Part shown: positions 44,709 to 56,604 of the stretch, piece by piece
How the letters are laid out: each line of letters starts with the position of its first letter
Numbering within the stretch: the first letter of the stretch is position 1
Assembly: GCA_021432635.1 (NCBI GenBank)
Contig: MU270017.1
Coordinates: forward strand, 870,566 to 934,565
DNA from: Thozetella sp. PMI_491
Taxonomy: Eukaryota > Ascomycota > Sordariomycetes > Chaetosphaeriales > Chaetosphaeriaceae
Reading direction: 5' to 3'
Length of the DNA stretch: 64,000 nt
The notes under the pieces: generated by a model
Seen by the model: the letters and a program-made list of their open reading frames with translations, nothing else
What the model was told of the DNA's origin: nothing
Databases searched by the model: none
Made by a program: the position numbers and the translations under genes

Positions 44709-45604
44709 GTCGGACGCTCGAGGTCCGAGGTGGATGTCGAGAGGCAGCGTCGGACCTTGTAGTCCTGGAGTATGCATTCTGTGGCTTCGAGTACGGCGTT
44801 CGGGGTGAAAATGAGACATGATCAACAGGCCATCAATATATGATATATGCTGTGAGACTTCAATAAGTGCCCCAAAAGATGATGCCATACTGTGGAACCG
44901 TCGATATCTCGTACGGCCAGGTCCGTAGCGAGACATTGGGGGGTTTATCTCCGCCGAGTCCGCCTTGGTATCTGCGCGAGCATGTTGCTGGTATTTCCGA
45001 GACGGAACATATGAAGCGTAGCTTCTAGAACCTGTTACTGCACAATAGAGGACCAACCACCATCACTGAGCATCTTATTGCAGTTATTACAGTGGTAGCG
45101 AAGCTACAAAGAGATACACGAGCCAAATTGTGTTCGGTTGATATTCTGTTAAGCTAAAGCTAGTAAGCGACTTCCTGATGTGAATCCCTTTCTCTTCGAT
45201 ATCTTTGACTTATGTGCGATTAGATTGACCGCGTATTGGTGAATTTAGGCATATCAGGTCCAGCTTCCTATGTTCTCTTCCGGTCTATTGCTCAGCATTG
45301 GCTGCTGGAGATAAATACGTGATGTGAAGGGAGGGTGGCTTCGGCGTAACGGGGGCTGGAGAAAACTTGGCAAGAAACGCACACAACCAACCATCCAGAG
45401 CATAAAACCTCATGAAAGTCTATCGGCATTGCTTCCTTGATTCTAGAGCTAAGCAGAGGGAAAAAAGAGAAGGAAAACGAAGAGGGTCATAAACGAAAAT
45501 GTAAGAGGCGGGGAGAGCGTGTTAGTTGAGCGAGCGTAGAAGTGAAAGGACCACAACGGGTAGAGACGAAGTGGTAGGTGACTGGGGAAATGGCACGCAG
45601 TCCC
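44709..45604. other. Intergenic region between convergent csn6 and dehydrogenase genes
   Basis: These 896 bases contain both 3' ends. The DNA is A/G-rich at the right side. No gene is supported. Confidence 0.6.
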
Positions 45605-47116
45605 TCAAGTTTCAATGACAACCTTCAACACCAGATTTCCGTCATTATCAGAAGTACGACTCGCCAGCTCAAAAGCCCCCTTTGCAGAGGCAAGCCCTTT
45701 GAAGCGGTGCGTGACCATATCATCCAGACTAGGCAAGTTGAAGCCCCCCGGAGCGCTGTTTTGACTGCACAACATCCTAATGGCAGTGGCATAAGTATTG
45801 GAATAGCGGAAGATGCCGAGAATGTCAATCTCTCGCAAATGAGCAACAGACAAGGGCAAGGTCTGGATGGGAGTCCCCATGCCAACCATGATGACCTTGC
45901 CTCCCGGTCTTGTAGCATAGAGCGCGGTATGCATACAGACTTCCTTGCCCGTGCACTCAAATGTCACATCGACACCTTCGTCCTCATCCTCGGAGATAAG
46001 AGACGGGGGAGGTTTTGAAAGAGCAATCATCTCCGCCGCAAGCAGCTTAGCCGAGTCGAGCTGGCCATGGAATGATAAGCTGCTGGCCGGGCTGGTCGCC
46101 CCGGAGTCCAAGGGTGTAGAGGCACCAGAGCTCGCAGTGAAAATGGAACTGCTACTCGAGGAGGTGTGGAGGGAACGAGGCACCACGTAGCCGTGAGTGG
46201 CGAATCCTTTAGATACGGCGTAGTTGACACGTCCAGCATCGACATCGGTGATGGTGACAACAGAGCAGCCCGACTGCCTAGCCATAGCGGCAGTCAACAA
46301 ACCGACGGTACCGGCTCCTAAGACCAGAGCACTGGACCCTGGGGCGGGAAGTGCACGATTGACAGCATGCAGAGCCACCGAGAGAGGCTCGAGAAGGGCC
46401 GCAGCGGCGAATGATACATGCTCGGGGAGCCTTTTCAGTTGTCAATTACACACCCGCCTCGCATTAGCAGCCGAAGGGAGGCAAACATACTTGTAGCACC
46501 AAGCAGCCGGGTGGTTTATCCTTTCCTGAAGTGTGCCCTGGAAATGAGGAACAGATTTGGCACTACTCCTGAACCGCATCTTCTTGCACAGATTATAGCG
46601 ACCCTTGCGGCAGATGCTACACTGGCCACAGGGAATGCCGACCTCTAGGGCGACCCGGTCGCCAATAGCGAAGCCCGAGACCATAGGTCCGATAGAAACC
46701 ACGGTGCCGGACGATTCATGACCCAGCGACAAGGGCATGCAGGCGCACAGGTCCCCGTTGGCGAACTTCTTGTAATAAGACACATCCGAGCCGCAGATGC
46801 CAGTTGTGTTCACTGCAATCTGAAGCTCGCCAGGCCCCGGCTCCGTGATGGTACGTGTCTCCTACATCGTACCGTGTTAGTCCGGCCCTTTGGAAAAGTT
46901 GGCCTTGAGGGTGCTGGCCCCGTTGGCAGAACAAAGGGACGAAATGCGCGTCAAACAGCTTGTGTAACCATATAAGATTTGGGCCTAGGGAACAAACCCC
47001 CAACTTACCAATCGTAGATCCCGGGGTCCATGCAGGACGGATGCACTGATTGTTGACGGCTTCGAGAAGCCGGGTAGCTGCATTGGGGCGTCTTCGCTTG
47101 TAGCGGAAGGCGCCAT
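45605..47116 (-). CDS. Zinc-dependent polyol dehydrogenase (sorbitol/xylitol dehydrogenase-like)
   Basis: I infer complement(join(45605..46430, 46491..46861, 47009..47116)), 434 aa. It is a medium-chain dehydrogenase expected to oxidise a sugar alcohol with NAD+. Catalytic zinc ligands are Cys59 (GICGSD) and His84-Glu85 (GHES), with a Glu in LLEPLSV. The structural zinc site is complete: Cys114, Cys117, Cys120 and Cys128 (PCGQCSICRKGRYNLC). The Rossmann fold has VLGAGTVGLL and then ITDVDAGR, an Asp that favours NAD over NADP. An unusual Ser/Thr/Pro-rich insertion (SLHTSSSSSSIFTASSGAS and following, about 50 residues) sits after the second Rossmann strand, making the protein longer than the usual 350-385 residues. 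Three exons; the first intron is long (147 nt) and the second 60 nt. Confidence 0.88.
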
Positions 47117-50100
47117 GATTGCGGATGACGACGTTGGCGTGGGATGAGAGTGGGATGAATTGGTGGGTGGTAGGCTAACAAGGGGTAGCTTTCGAGGCTG
47201 GCCACTGAACGGACGCCGTTGAATCTCAGCCGCGATCTCTGGTGAACAAGGGGATCAAGGGTAGAGCTTGTAAGCACGATCCCTCTAGGTTCCCCGTGGG
47301 GTCGGGTTGGTGCGCTGGGAAGCGATGCCTTTCTCGACACCGAGGAGCAGCAGGGTATGTCCGGGGGGTTGAACTCGGCTCAACGTCAATGCACCAAGGG
47401 GCTGGACTGTCTCGCGTGGGGAGGAGGACGGGTATGCGCTAGGCAAGCGAAGGTGGGAAAGCAGAGACCAACCGACTTGTAAAGAGGGTCGGCAAGAGAA
47501 AGGAAGAGGCAGCTTTATCACTCTGGAGCTTTGACTAACAAAAACTTGCAGCCTTTCTGGGTTCGGGCTTGAACTAAAGGGGGAAAGGGGTGGGATGGCA
47601 GAAGATAGCAGGGGAATATAACCAAGGTAGGTAGACCACAGGGAAGGGGCTCGCCGGCAACGATCCCGGGGTAAGACCCCCACCCTTAAGTATAGCAAAT
47701 CGGTTTGACCGTCAGTATTGATGCATTTCGTCAATCATTGATGAGCAGAGCCAGGGGTCGGGCCACGGAGCTAGGAGTAGGGTGCCCAGGAGCGGAGGCG
47801 GTTGATGGCAAGGGTCACAAAATTGCTGGGTAGAGGTACGCAGCTTAAAGCTGTCTTTCGACCTCGCCAGTTAAAATACTGTCACTTATCTCTAGCTAGG
47901 GTGAGACTAGCAAGAACGGCGGAGCAATAGCAGGTGCAAGGTAGGAAAAGCTCCATAAGACCGGCATTCGCATGCAAAGCAGTGGCCGCTAGCCATTGCA
48001 TCTACTGGCAGGCAGGAGAAACCATCACCCATGTTCCTAGACTGCAATACTTGCTCCATGAAGGTTTCGTCAACCGGCCTTGAGACAAAGGGAAAAATGA
48101 GCCACTAACCGTTGCCAGCTTAGCACATGAGAGCAATAGAAGACGCCATCACGGCTCACCGGGTCCATATATTGGGCTAGAATCCGAGGCCGTCCTAGAT
48201 AACACGCCAGCCGCAACGAGCATTGGAGGGCCAGTTCTCGTCCGTCGCCAAGGCTGGCGGCCGCACTCCCCCAAGAGCAACTGGATCACGGATGAGAAAT
48301 CCTCGTCGGGCCTAGCCTTTGCCCATGCCACTTTCGGTGCTTTTTCACAGTCGCGAGCGCGCAGAGTAAGAAACTTGTAACTTTGCCCACGAGCCAGTCG
48401 TGATGCCATGCCGGGGGGTGCGCGAGGGAAGGTCTCGTCCGCCAGGGTAACATCTAACCGTGCCTTGGTGGGGAACCTGTCGTCAAGGCGGGCGGGAAGA
48501 GCAGTGTTGCAGCTTCCAGGAGCGCCCAGGACGATGCAAGCCGCACAAGGGACAGCCTTCCATGCAGCCATGCATGCCCTACTGCTGGTACAGGGGAGGG
48601 GGGTGGGTGCAGTAGGAAGCGTGAGAGAACCACCATCCGAAGGCTGGTTGAAAGGCGCGGAACACGGGATGGAGCTGGGCCAAAGGGCACAGGCCAGAGG
48701 AATGACGAGAATGTTGGAGAGTTGGCCACCCCCTCACCCCAATGCGAGACAGACAGGAACACTAGTTGGAGGGACGGGAAGCTCGACGGCTCCTAGTCGG
48801 TCGGGGAGGGACCGGTGGGGATTCACCAGTGTTGAGGTGGTGTTAACGGCCGTGAAGGGTATAAGAGACAGACCGGGATCATCCTGGGGCCAGGTAAGCC
48901 AATATCTGGCCCAAGCCGCTTTGCGACATTCTCAGTATTTTTCCAGAGGTCCAGCCCACAAGGTTCAAAGAACCATCGACAGCCTAGAGAAAGTCCCGGC
49001 CTGCTCGGCTATACCAGATATGGCTCTCGAGGCCGAGACTGTTTTTCAGCCTGCCGGCACCAACTACTACTGCACCTCTGTGGAGGTACTGACGGCTGCC
49101 GCGGATGGGTCCCAGGCAACGCGACAAGCACTCCATGACGATTCTATGACCGGAGCCCGCGGCAGAAATGGTCGCGAAATGCTGCTGCGCGGTAGATGAT
49201 GTCGGAGGGACGGATAGTGGTTCTGGCCTATGCGACTACCACACTCAGGCACGACGGAGGTGTATGGTAGTGGGTGGGTGGGCAGGTAGGTGTGAGTGGG
49301 CTGGCTGGGCTACGCTCGCGAATGCTTTGCGGCGCGAATACCTTGCACCCCTCTGATCTGAAGCGACTTGCACATGAAAAATCCGGAAACGAGGTTGAGG
49401 GAGATCGGGGTTTGGAAGCACTTGGTTCAACGCGGCAACTTGACCGAGAGGGGAGATCCGGGTTTCCCCCAAGCCTTTGGACGAGACGAGAGGAAGGAGC
49501 GAACGACTCGCGCCAGGGTTGACTCGAGGATGTTTGGAAGGTGCAACGCTGGGCGGGAGCCAGGCACGCCGCCAGTCTTGCCAGCCAACGACCCAAAGCC
49601 CTTCAGAGTCTCCACATGCTGGGATATCTTACCTAGGTACCTACCTACCTACCTAGGTACCTAACCTTATCCCACCAGCAGAGAAGAAGGGTCAGCTCCG
49701 TCGCCCCCAGCGAGGGAGCTGTTATCATCACTGATGCTTCATGGTGTTGTTGGCGACGATCATCTGGATTTTGCGGCCATACTTGCATGATAGCCGCGGA
49801 TTCGGACGAACAGGACCGAGTCGCTTAGGATCGGCCTTTGGCTGTTGCCTCTGGTCCTCCTCAAAAGGGCAGGGCACGACCCATCAACCACTGTCTACCT
49901 AGTATCTCGATCAACACACGGATGCGAGAGCGGCGGTACCTCGACTCCAAAACTGACAGGGGTCTCCAACTTGGACCCCACAGAGGCACCAACCGTCATC
50001 ATTGAGATACGGAGTTCGGCTAGCACCCCTCCCTCCCCCCTTTCCCCTCCCTTCCCCCCCCCCTTCCCCGGGAGTTCTCGACAGTTAGTGGCTTTGGTGG

Positions 50101-53100
50101 GTGGTGGCCATGGCGCGGCTAAGCGGCGTGGCCACCCACTGACAACTAGACATCCAGACTCTGCGGCGGTCCTAGCCAGCCACCTCGACTTTGATGCTGG
50201 AGGGGGCGGTCTCGTCTGCCACGACACCTTGGCGTATGGCCATGCCAAGGGGGGGGGGCTGCGCACTGGCTTTCTTCTTGCGATCTAGGTCATCATGATT
50301 TTGCCGGCTCAGTAGTCTGGTAAGGCTTGCACATGGCAGAACAGGGATGCAGCGCTCGTGCAGCTGTACCACTGGAAGTACTGTACCTTGCCCCAAGCGG
50401 TTTGCTGCGCGGTCTCGTCATGTTAGAGCGTATGAAACGGACTAGGAGCATACCTTGCTCATGGAGGCCATCCAGGAGCCAACGGGCATCAGGCGTCAGT
50501 ACCACGGGCATAACATGGATGGATTATGCTTCTCGGTCAGCGAAATCCTAGCGATACCAAGCTACAGCCGCCTCGGCTGATATCCAGCTCGAAACCTTCT
50601 CTGCACTCTGCGGATTGTCACGGCAGGGGCGCTACAGAGGATTGATGACTGATCTCTTCGGGCCTTAGGGGGAAATACTGCCAAACGGTGGCAGGCATCC
50701 GGCTGTGCTTCAGGGTCCGGCATGGACCCGGCCAGCGTGAGCGTGCATCTAATTCTCCTGCTACACCACACCGATTGCTTATCACCGCCTCCCTTCCGCG
50801 GCCAATCGTCCAGAGTCATCCGAATTACCTATACATATCGAGTAAGGCCAAGAACCTCATTCGCGGAGTAGGGGGAAGCGATATCCCGTGCGACACACGT
50901 CTTACTCTGTAAGTCATCCTAAGTCGAGAGGAACCGCCTCGTTTGCGAAGCAGACATGGCGCCGATGGCGCCTTAGTAACAGCTCACCCGGAATTCATAT
51001 CAGTTCACGTTGGACAGCATGTGACTCGGTGTGGCCTTTTTGACCAGGATCGGAGTGAACCGTCTCTCCGAAGCCGTCCAGCTGGGAAGGACAGCTTCGA
51101 CTTCAGTCGACCTCGGAGGCAGCGGGGGTCATTCTGCCGTCCTCGATCCCGTTAGGCCAGAACGAGGAAATCTCTTCTGCCGGTTTGAGCTGAAATGCTA
51201 CCTTTCTGACACCATGGGAGCTCTCCATGGCCAATGGCACATTGCATACCACCGTGCACATTGTACAAACAACTTCGCACCATTTCCGTCTATCCCAACT
51301 TGGGGACAACCAGAGTTGGAGAAAAATTGGAGTCGGCACGGCGATGGCGGCTGGTCGATAAAAAAAAAAAGGGTCTGGGCCTGAGCATCCCAGCCTCGCC
51401 GGGCAAATTGGAGCCGTCCAAGCCTAGGGCAAGTTTGGAGGCGAGCCTTCTCCATTGGCTCAGGGACCGCCCCGGGCTGTTTCGTATGTGCCTAGGCCAC
51501 GAAGCCGTATCTTTCCCTATGATAGGGCCGGCTCCTCTCGCAACGCTGTCGGCTCATCCCTCACCGAGGAGAACTATCGACGCATGCCGTCCCGTTTCCT
51601 CAGACGTTAAAATTAATCCAGCAGTGGTAATGCCACGTCGCACCCCCCTTACTGGCCGCGGAAGTTGTCTAGGACTGCCGGGCTTCTTGGATCCATGCCC
51701 TGTCCTACCCGGTCTAGCTCGGTACGTCTCTCGGCTCGTTATCTTGGTGTCCGTTGTCGACTCCCCTCATTGAGCGAGGGGCCCGGATTGTTGTCGGCCC
51801 ATGGTATCCACGAAGGTGGTCGTGGCTTGAAAGATGGCGTCAAATGCGGCGAATGATGCGCGGCATGCGAACAGCTCTTGAGCCCTTGGCCACTAAGCAC
51901 CCCTTCGCAGCGCCCCACCTGTGTGTTGAGAGGCGGCATTGCACCGAGGCTACAGAATTACCCACCGCCCAAGGAATTCATTCTTATCCCTGGCTGGTCG
52001 GTCTGGGGACATCAGCTTAGATCCGCTGGCTAGTCGTGAAGCAATTGGACCTACGTATCTAGCACCAGGTAGGGGCGCACTCCCCCTGTCTCAGCAACCT
52101 GAACATCTCTTCGATGGGGAGACCAGGAGCAGAGAGCGCGTTTACATTCGAGGACGGCGCATCCGCCATAGACACAAGCAGTCGGGGATCAGAAGGCGAA
52201 AGGACCGCACGATCGATGGGGCAGCGCTTACGCATATGCAGAGCGTTCGGGTCTCTAACCATGTATGACAATAGAGCTCTGCCGTGCAGCCCAAGCTCCT
52301 GCATGTGGCACGAGAAGCCACCCAAGCGCCTCGGCGCGGTGCTACCTCCCAAAGGGACGAGCGGCGATCACTCGTACAGAATGCGAACAGTATGCCCCTT
52401 TGGACGGCTTCCTTCTTTTAGGGGCTCTCTGTTCGCCTCGGCAATTACGGCGAGTATCGAAAATCAGCAACAGTACGGCCGATTTCAGGAGCGAGGAGCC
52501 AGCCCTCGCAACCCCTACGCTGCCCCTTGGTGCGGCTGCTTCCGTAGAGGTTTCCCGGTGGTGCAGACCCTGGGCGGCGTCTCGTCCCCACTGCTTGCCT
52601 CAATGCTGCAGTAGCTAGGCCTGCCCAGGCGGCATGGTATGTACATGGTGCAGATGCTCCATTTCGGCTTCCGGGAGGGAGGCCGAAGCCGCCGTAGAGC
52701 CACTCCCCTCCATTATGGGTTTCTTATCCCTAGCCCTGTCACTGCTTGCTTCCATGATATCTCCTCCCCTGCCTACGGTGGTCACTTCTCAACTTTTCCC
52801 CGAGACGGAAGAGTAGAGATTGGCGGTGAACGAGCTGCATCGGGGCATCGACCTACGCTTGGAACAAGTCTGCCGCCGGCGCCATTATGGAGGCAACACT
52901 CCGACGCCGCACTCCGTATGTAGCTAATGCGGTTTCCCACCCAGACTACCCCAAGCCCAGCTTCCCGGAATGCCGCCCCTGGGTCTCCGAGGCACGTTCG
53001 GCTGCTAATTCAGCCCCCCCGGGCTCGGGTAGCGCATGGCAGGGTGATGAGCCGAGGTGCGGAAGCACCATGCCTCTATGTTGCTGGCTGCTCCGCTTAG

Positions 53101-53591
53101 GCAGATGTGGCAACGCTTCCCGGGTTCTAGGTCTTGCTGGGGAGCGCTGGAAGAGAGACGGAAACTTTCCTGGTCGGAATAGATATTGTAGATGCGAGAG
53201 AACCTCACGTTTACAGAGCCGTATAAAAGAGATGGGGTGCGAGCCCATCAGCGGCCCGCAAGCTCGAGCACCACAACATTGCGCCGTTCCGAGCTTGATA
53301 ACATGATTAAGCAGCGCTAGACGTAGAGAGTGATGGATGGAGATAGGGGCACCTATACTACTTTGTACACTGATACGTACAGTACTCGGGAGGGACATTA
53401 GCCAGAGAGCCACCAAAGAAGTATGCGCAGACACCTTGCTCCCTTACCACCCTTGCGTATGCCTCGCCCCTCCCCCAGCCTGCTGCCATGCATACGTCCC
53501 GTGTTCTGTGTCGTCACCTGTGTAGCGGCCCTGAAGGTTTCCCTAAGAGACGGCACGCCGCAATTCGGCTACAAAAGGAAGAGTACGCCCG
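47117..53591. other. Gene-poor 6.5-kb region
   Basis: No gene is supported on either strand. The longest frame, 48408-49199 (263 codons), has no recognisable domain, overlaps other frames and is not called. The block contains a TACC/GGTA tandem palindrome (49630-49665) and C runs near 50035-50060. The left end is the dehydrogenase promoter and the right end follows the vps17 stop. Scattered frames of 100-180 codons in several phases look like chance. Confidence 0.6.
49630..49665. repeat. ACCTAGGTACCT palindrome pair with TACC repeats
   Basis: Two copies of the self-complementary ACCTAGGTACCT, separated by ACCT units, form a locally symmetrical repeat. No function is assigned. Confidence 0.8.
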
Positions 53592-55530
53592 TCAGAACGT
53601 GCTCGCCGCTAGCCGGGATGCTGCATTGCGGGCGTCCACGCGATCTTCGTCGTCCTCCTCAGCGACACCCGGAAGCCCACCGCTGCCGCTCAGGCCTCTC
53701 GCACGTCCGCTAGCATCTCCCTCGTCACCGCCGTCGCCTTCCTCTTCCGCCACGCTCATGATGCTGCCTGACAGGCTGTTGCGGCTCACTGCATCGGTCC
53801 GACGCGGCACGCCGCTCCAGGCGTCGCCCTTGGGGCCTTGGCTGGACGCCATGCTCGTGCGGCGTATGGTGGGGTGGCTCTCGCGGCCGAGACGGCTGAG
53901 CCCACCGCTGGCGTCGATGCTCCGAATATCCGGACGGACGCTCTCGAGCAACGCGAGGGTTCGTCGCTCTGCCTCGATCTCGCGCAGCACGTACTCACGA
54001 ATGCTGAGGCGGAGATCAGCAGCGGTCCGGGCAAACCACTTGATTTGCTCGGTTTTGAGATTTTGCGTTACGCGCATCGTCTTCTGGTACATGTACGACT
54101 CCTGCCGACGAGCATCATCGAGGCTCTGTATCGCCTCGTCGACCTTGTCACGACGGACGCTAGACGAGGCCTTAAGACGGTCCGTCGCGTTGAGTTTGCT
54201 ACGCGTGTTCTCCTGGGCCTGGACGAACTCGCGCATTAGGAGCTGTCGGTTTGTCAGAGTTTCTTTAACGTTGAAGGCGTCCTGAGAGTGGTATTGGAAT
54301 GGGTCGCCGATAGTTGTCGCCTCTGCGGTAGCTTGGGCTGCATGGTAATCCCCAACTGTTTGTACGACTTTGCCGAGTTTGCGGTATGCGTTGGCCAGAC
54401 CCTGATGCGGCTCTTGCACGTTCATGCCACCAAGCTTGACACCGAAGTCGGACTCTGCGAGGCCCAGTCCTATAGTACCACACTATTGTCTCAGTGATAT
54501 ACTCCAATGGCCGTCGGAAAGGGGGAGGGGTTCTTTCAAGCTCACCTCTCCGAGACTTAACGAGCCTGTCGACTTTGTGCCCAGCATCCATCGTACCCAG
54601 GTAGAAGAGCTTGACGATAGGACGTGCCTCCTGCAATTGCGGCGTATCATCCGGAGGAGGTGCGAACTGCTTCAGTATCTTGCGGCGCACGCCCGTTGCC
54701 GGTTGCTTCTTCTTCATGAGGGGACTGTACCCAAAGTCGCTCTCAACAAACAGCACCATCTCGTCGTCGCGTATCAGAACCTCGTTGCTGCAGACGTAGT
54801 TGAGCCACCTCTGCATGAGTGCCTTGACCCTCGCCTCATCTTCGTCGGTACCAGCGCCGGCCGAGGTCAGCGCTGGCGGCACGGCGGGTACAATGGCCTC
54901 GGGGTTGGCAGATATGAGATGCTCGGCGAGCTTGACGAATTCGGAATGTAGGCGCCGCACATCGCGGTACTGGGTGGTACGGAAGCTGGGGAGGTTTGTC
55001 TGCGCTTGTTAGACTGCATTCTTTCAATCGGCACCCAGGAGCGAGGCGACGCATACGTGTACATCAAATCGCAAGATGGGATCCTTGCGACCGGTGCGTT
55101 CAAGCCCCGTGATCTTAGCCTGCAACTTGAACTGGGGCTGCGGCTTCCGTGCTTGCTGTTCGTCCGCCCCCGGTTTCGCGCCCGATTGAGGGTGTCCTTG
55201 CGAGGGTGGCGATTGCTCGCCTGCCAGTGGCCCTTGGCTGTCCTGCGTGGGCTGGCTGGAAGCTGGCCCCTCGTCCGCCCCTGTTGTCTCGCTCGTCGTG
55301 GTATCGACCGTGCTGGCCGTATCGGGGCGTCTGTACTGGGTTATATCTCCGCCACCGAATCCGCCCTCGTGGCCGTCAGCGAGTCCATTGCTCTCAACCT
55401 CGGCGGCGTATTCGCTGATGCCGGCGGGGAAGGTGGTCCGGCTATGCTCGGGGGTGTGTCCAGGAGATGAGCCCCAGGGTGATGCCTCGACCGGATGGTC
55501 GGGATCATGCAGAGATGCGCTGTAGTCCAT
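53592..55530 (-). CDS. vps17: Retromer sorting-nexin subunit Vps17 (PX-BAR)
   Basis: I infer complement(join(53592..54469, 54546..54999, 55057..55530)), 601 aa. Vps17 pairs with Vps5 in the membrane-deforming arm of retromer on endosomes and supports recycling of vacuolar sorting receptors. The first 125 residues are disordered and Gly/Ser/Pro-rich. The PX domain follows: FKLQAKITGLERTGRKDPIL, FDVHTNLPSFRTTQYRDVRRL and HSEFVKLAEHL, then WLNYVCSNEVL. The BAR region is helical (GMNVQEPHQGLANAYRKLGK, QLLMREFVQAQENTRSKLN, EIEAERRTLALLESV). The tail is acidic and Ser-rich. The junction KSRR-GLGLAESDFG restores the frame at intron 2. Both introns have GT..AG ends; intron 1 has a CTAAC branch. Confidence 0.92.
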
Positions 55531-56604
55531 AATTGCCTGTTCCGCGCGGGGCGCGATGAGAGGTTCGTTTCGGTTGATGACGTTGCTCCTCCCAAAAGGC
55601 GGGATTCTATGGTGGCCGAGTTTAGTGCCTCGACTCTACCGCCAGGCTCACCGCGGCTCTCAATTTCTGACAGGGGCGTACAATGGAGAGATGATATTGG
55701 CGCACGCTGCGGAGTGATAGAGCCCAGGCGACGACGAGCAAGGTCGAGCGCAGCTCTGATTGCGAGTAGAAATGGCGATGGTACTCCGCACCGGCAAGCC
55801 GCAAGCTTGATGATGGCGCCAATGGAAGCAGCAATGGCTGCCTTGCTGCATTGGGAACGTCAATGGATAAATCGCCCCCACCCCTTGCCCTTTTAGGCCC
55901 AGACGCCACCTTTAGCCACAACAGTAACTACCAACCACAAGTCGGGAGTTAAACCGCCAGCCAGCATCCTCATAACCGTAATGCTCGTGAACAGCGGGCT
56001 CAGACGGCTCACACAAATGACTCGTGTAAATATTTTGTTTAAGTTACTTCAGTTTCTAGAGTTAGCTCCTCAGGTAATCAACTCGCTAAGTAAATTGACC
56101 TCCCGTACACCGAGCAGCTAGCCGTTTCGTCGTAGAGTTGTTGTGTGGCTGAGATTAGCCGTATATACCTAAAGGGGCAAGAGGCGGGGAGGTTTGTCCA
56201 TAGAATTTATCCTAGTCCTGCACAGACCAGCATGCGGTCTAGAATTGCTAGAAGCGCAGCCGTTGGAGATGCAGCAGCAAATCAGCACGGTCAAATCTCT
56301 GCAAGCCACAAGCCCCTTGTGAACCCGGAGCTGCTAGACACCCATCAAGTCTAGGATGTTGGCGCAAGGACGGCTCAGTTCTCTGCCTCAGCCTTGATCT
56401 TCCCAGCCAAGGCAATTGCTGTTATGCTTTGCGCGCCTTTGAGCTAGCTTTAGAAAGGGGGGCTTGTAGGACAGCATCTGCAGCACGACTAGTCAGTATT
56501 TTCGAGCTACGAGCTACGAGCTTCGAGCTTCGAGCCAGGTACTGTTGGATGCGCACGGGAGCTCCAGCTTCAGTCGCACCCGCCTCGTTTCCAAACAGCC
56601 GAAC
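55531..56604. other. Divergent promoter region of vps17 and mef2
   Basis: This 1.1-kb spacer lies between two divergent starts. A tandem heptamer (CGAGCTA/CGAGCTT, five units) lies at 56503-56537, about 70 bases before the mef2 ATG. No other gene is supported. Confidence 0.6.
56503..56537 (+). repeat. Heptamer tandem repeat near the mef2 start
   Basis: Five adjacent 7-bp units follow the pattern CGAGCTA, CGAGCTA, CGAGCTT, CGAGCTT, CGAGCCA. It probably lies in the promoter or leader of mef2; no function is known. Confidence 0.85.

Noticed and set aside
48408..49199. 263-codon plus-strand ORF in the second gene desert
   Set aside because: It has no recognisable domain or conserved-looking motif, Gly/Arg/Ala/Ser-rich composition, and overlaps other long frames; this is best explained by chance in GC-rich DNA.
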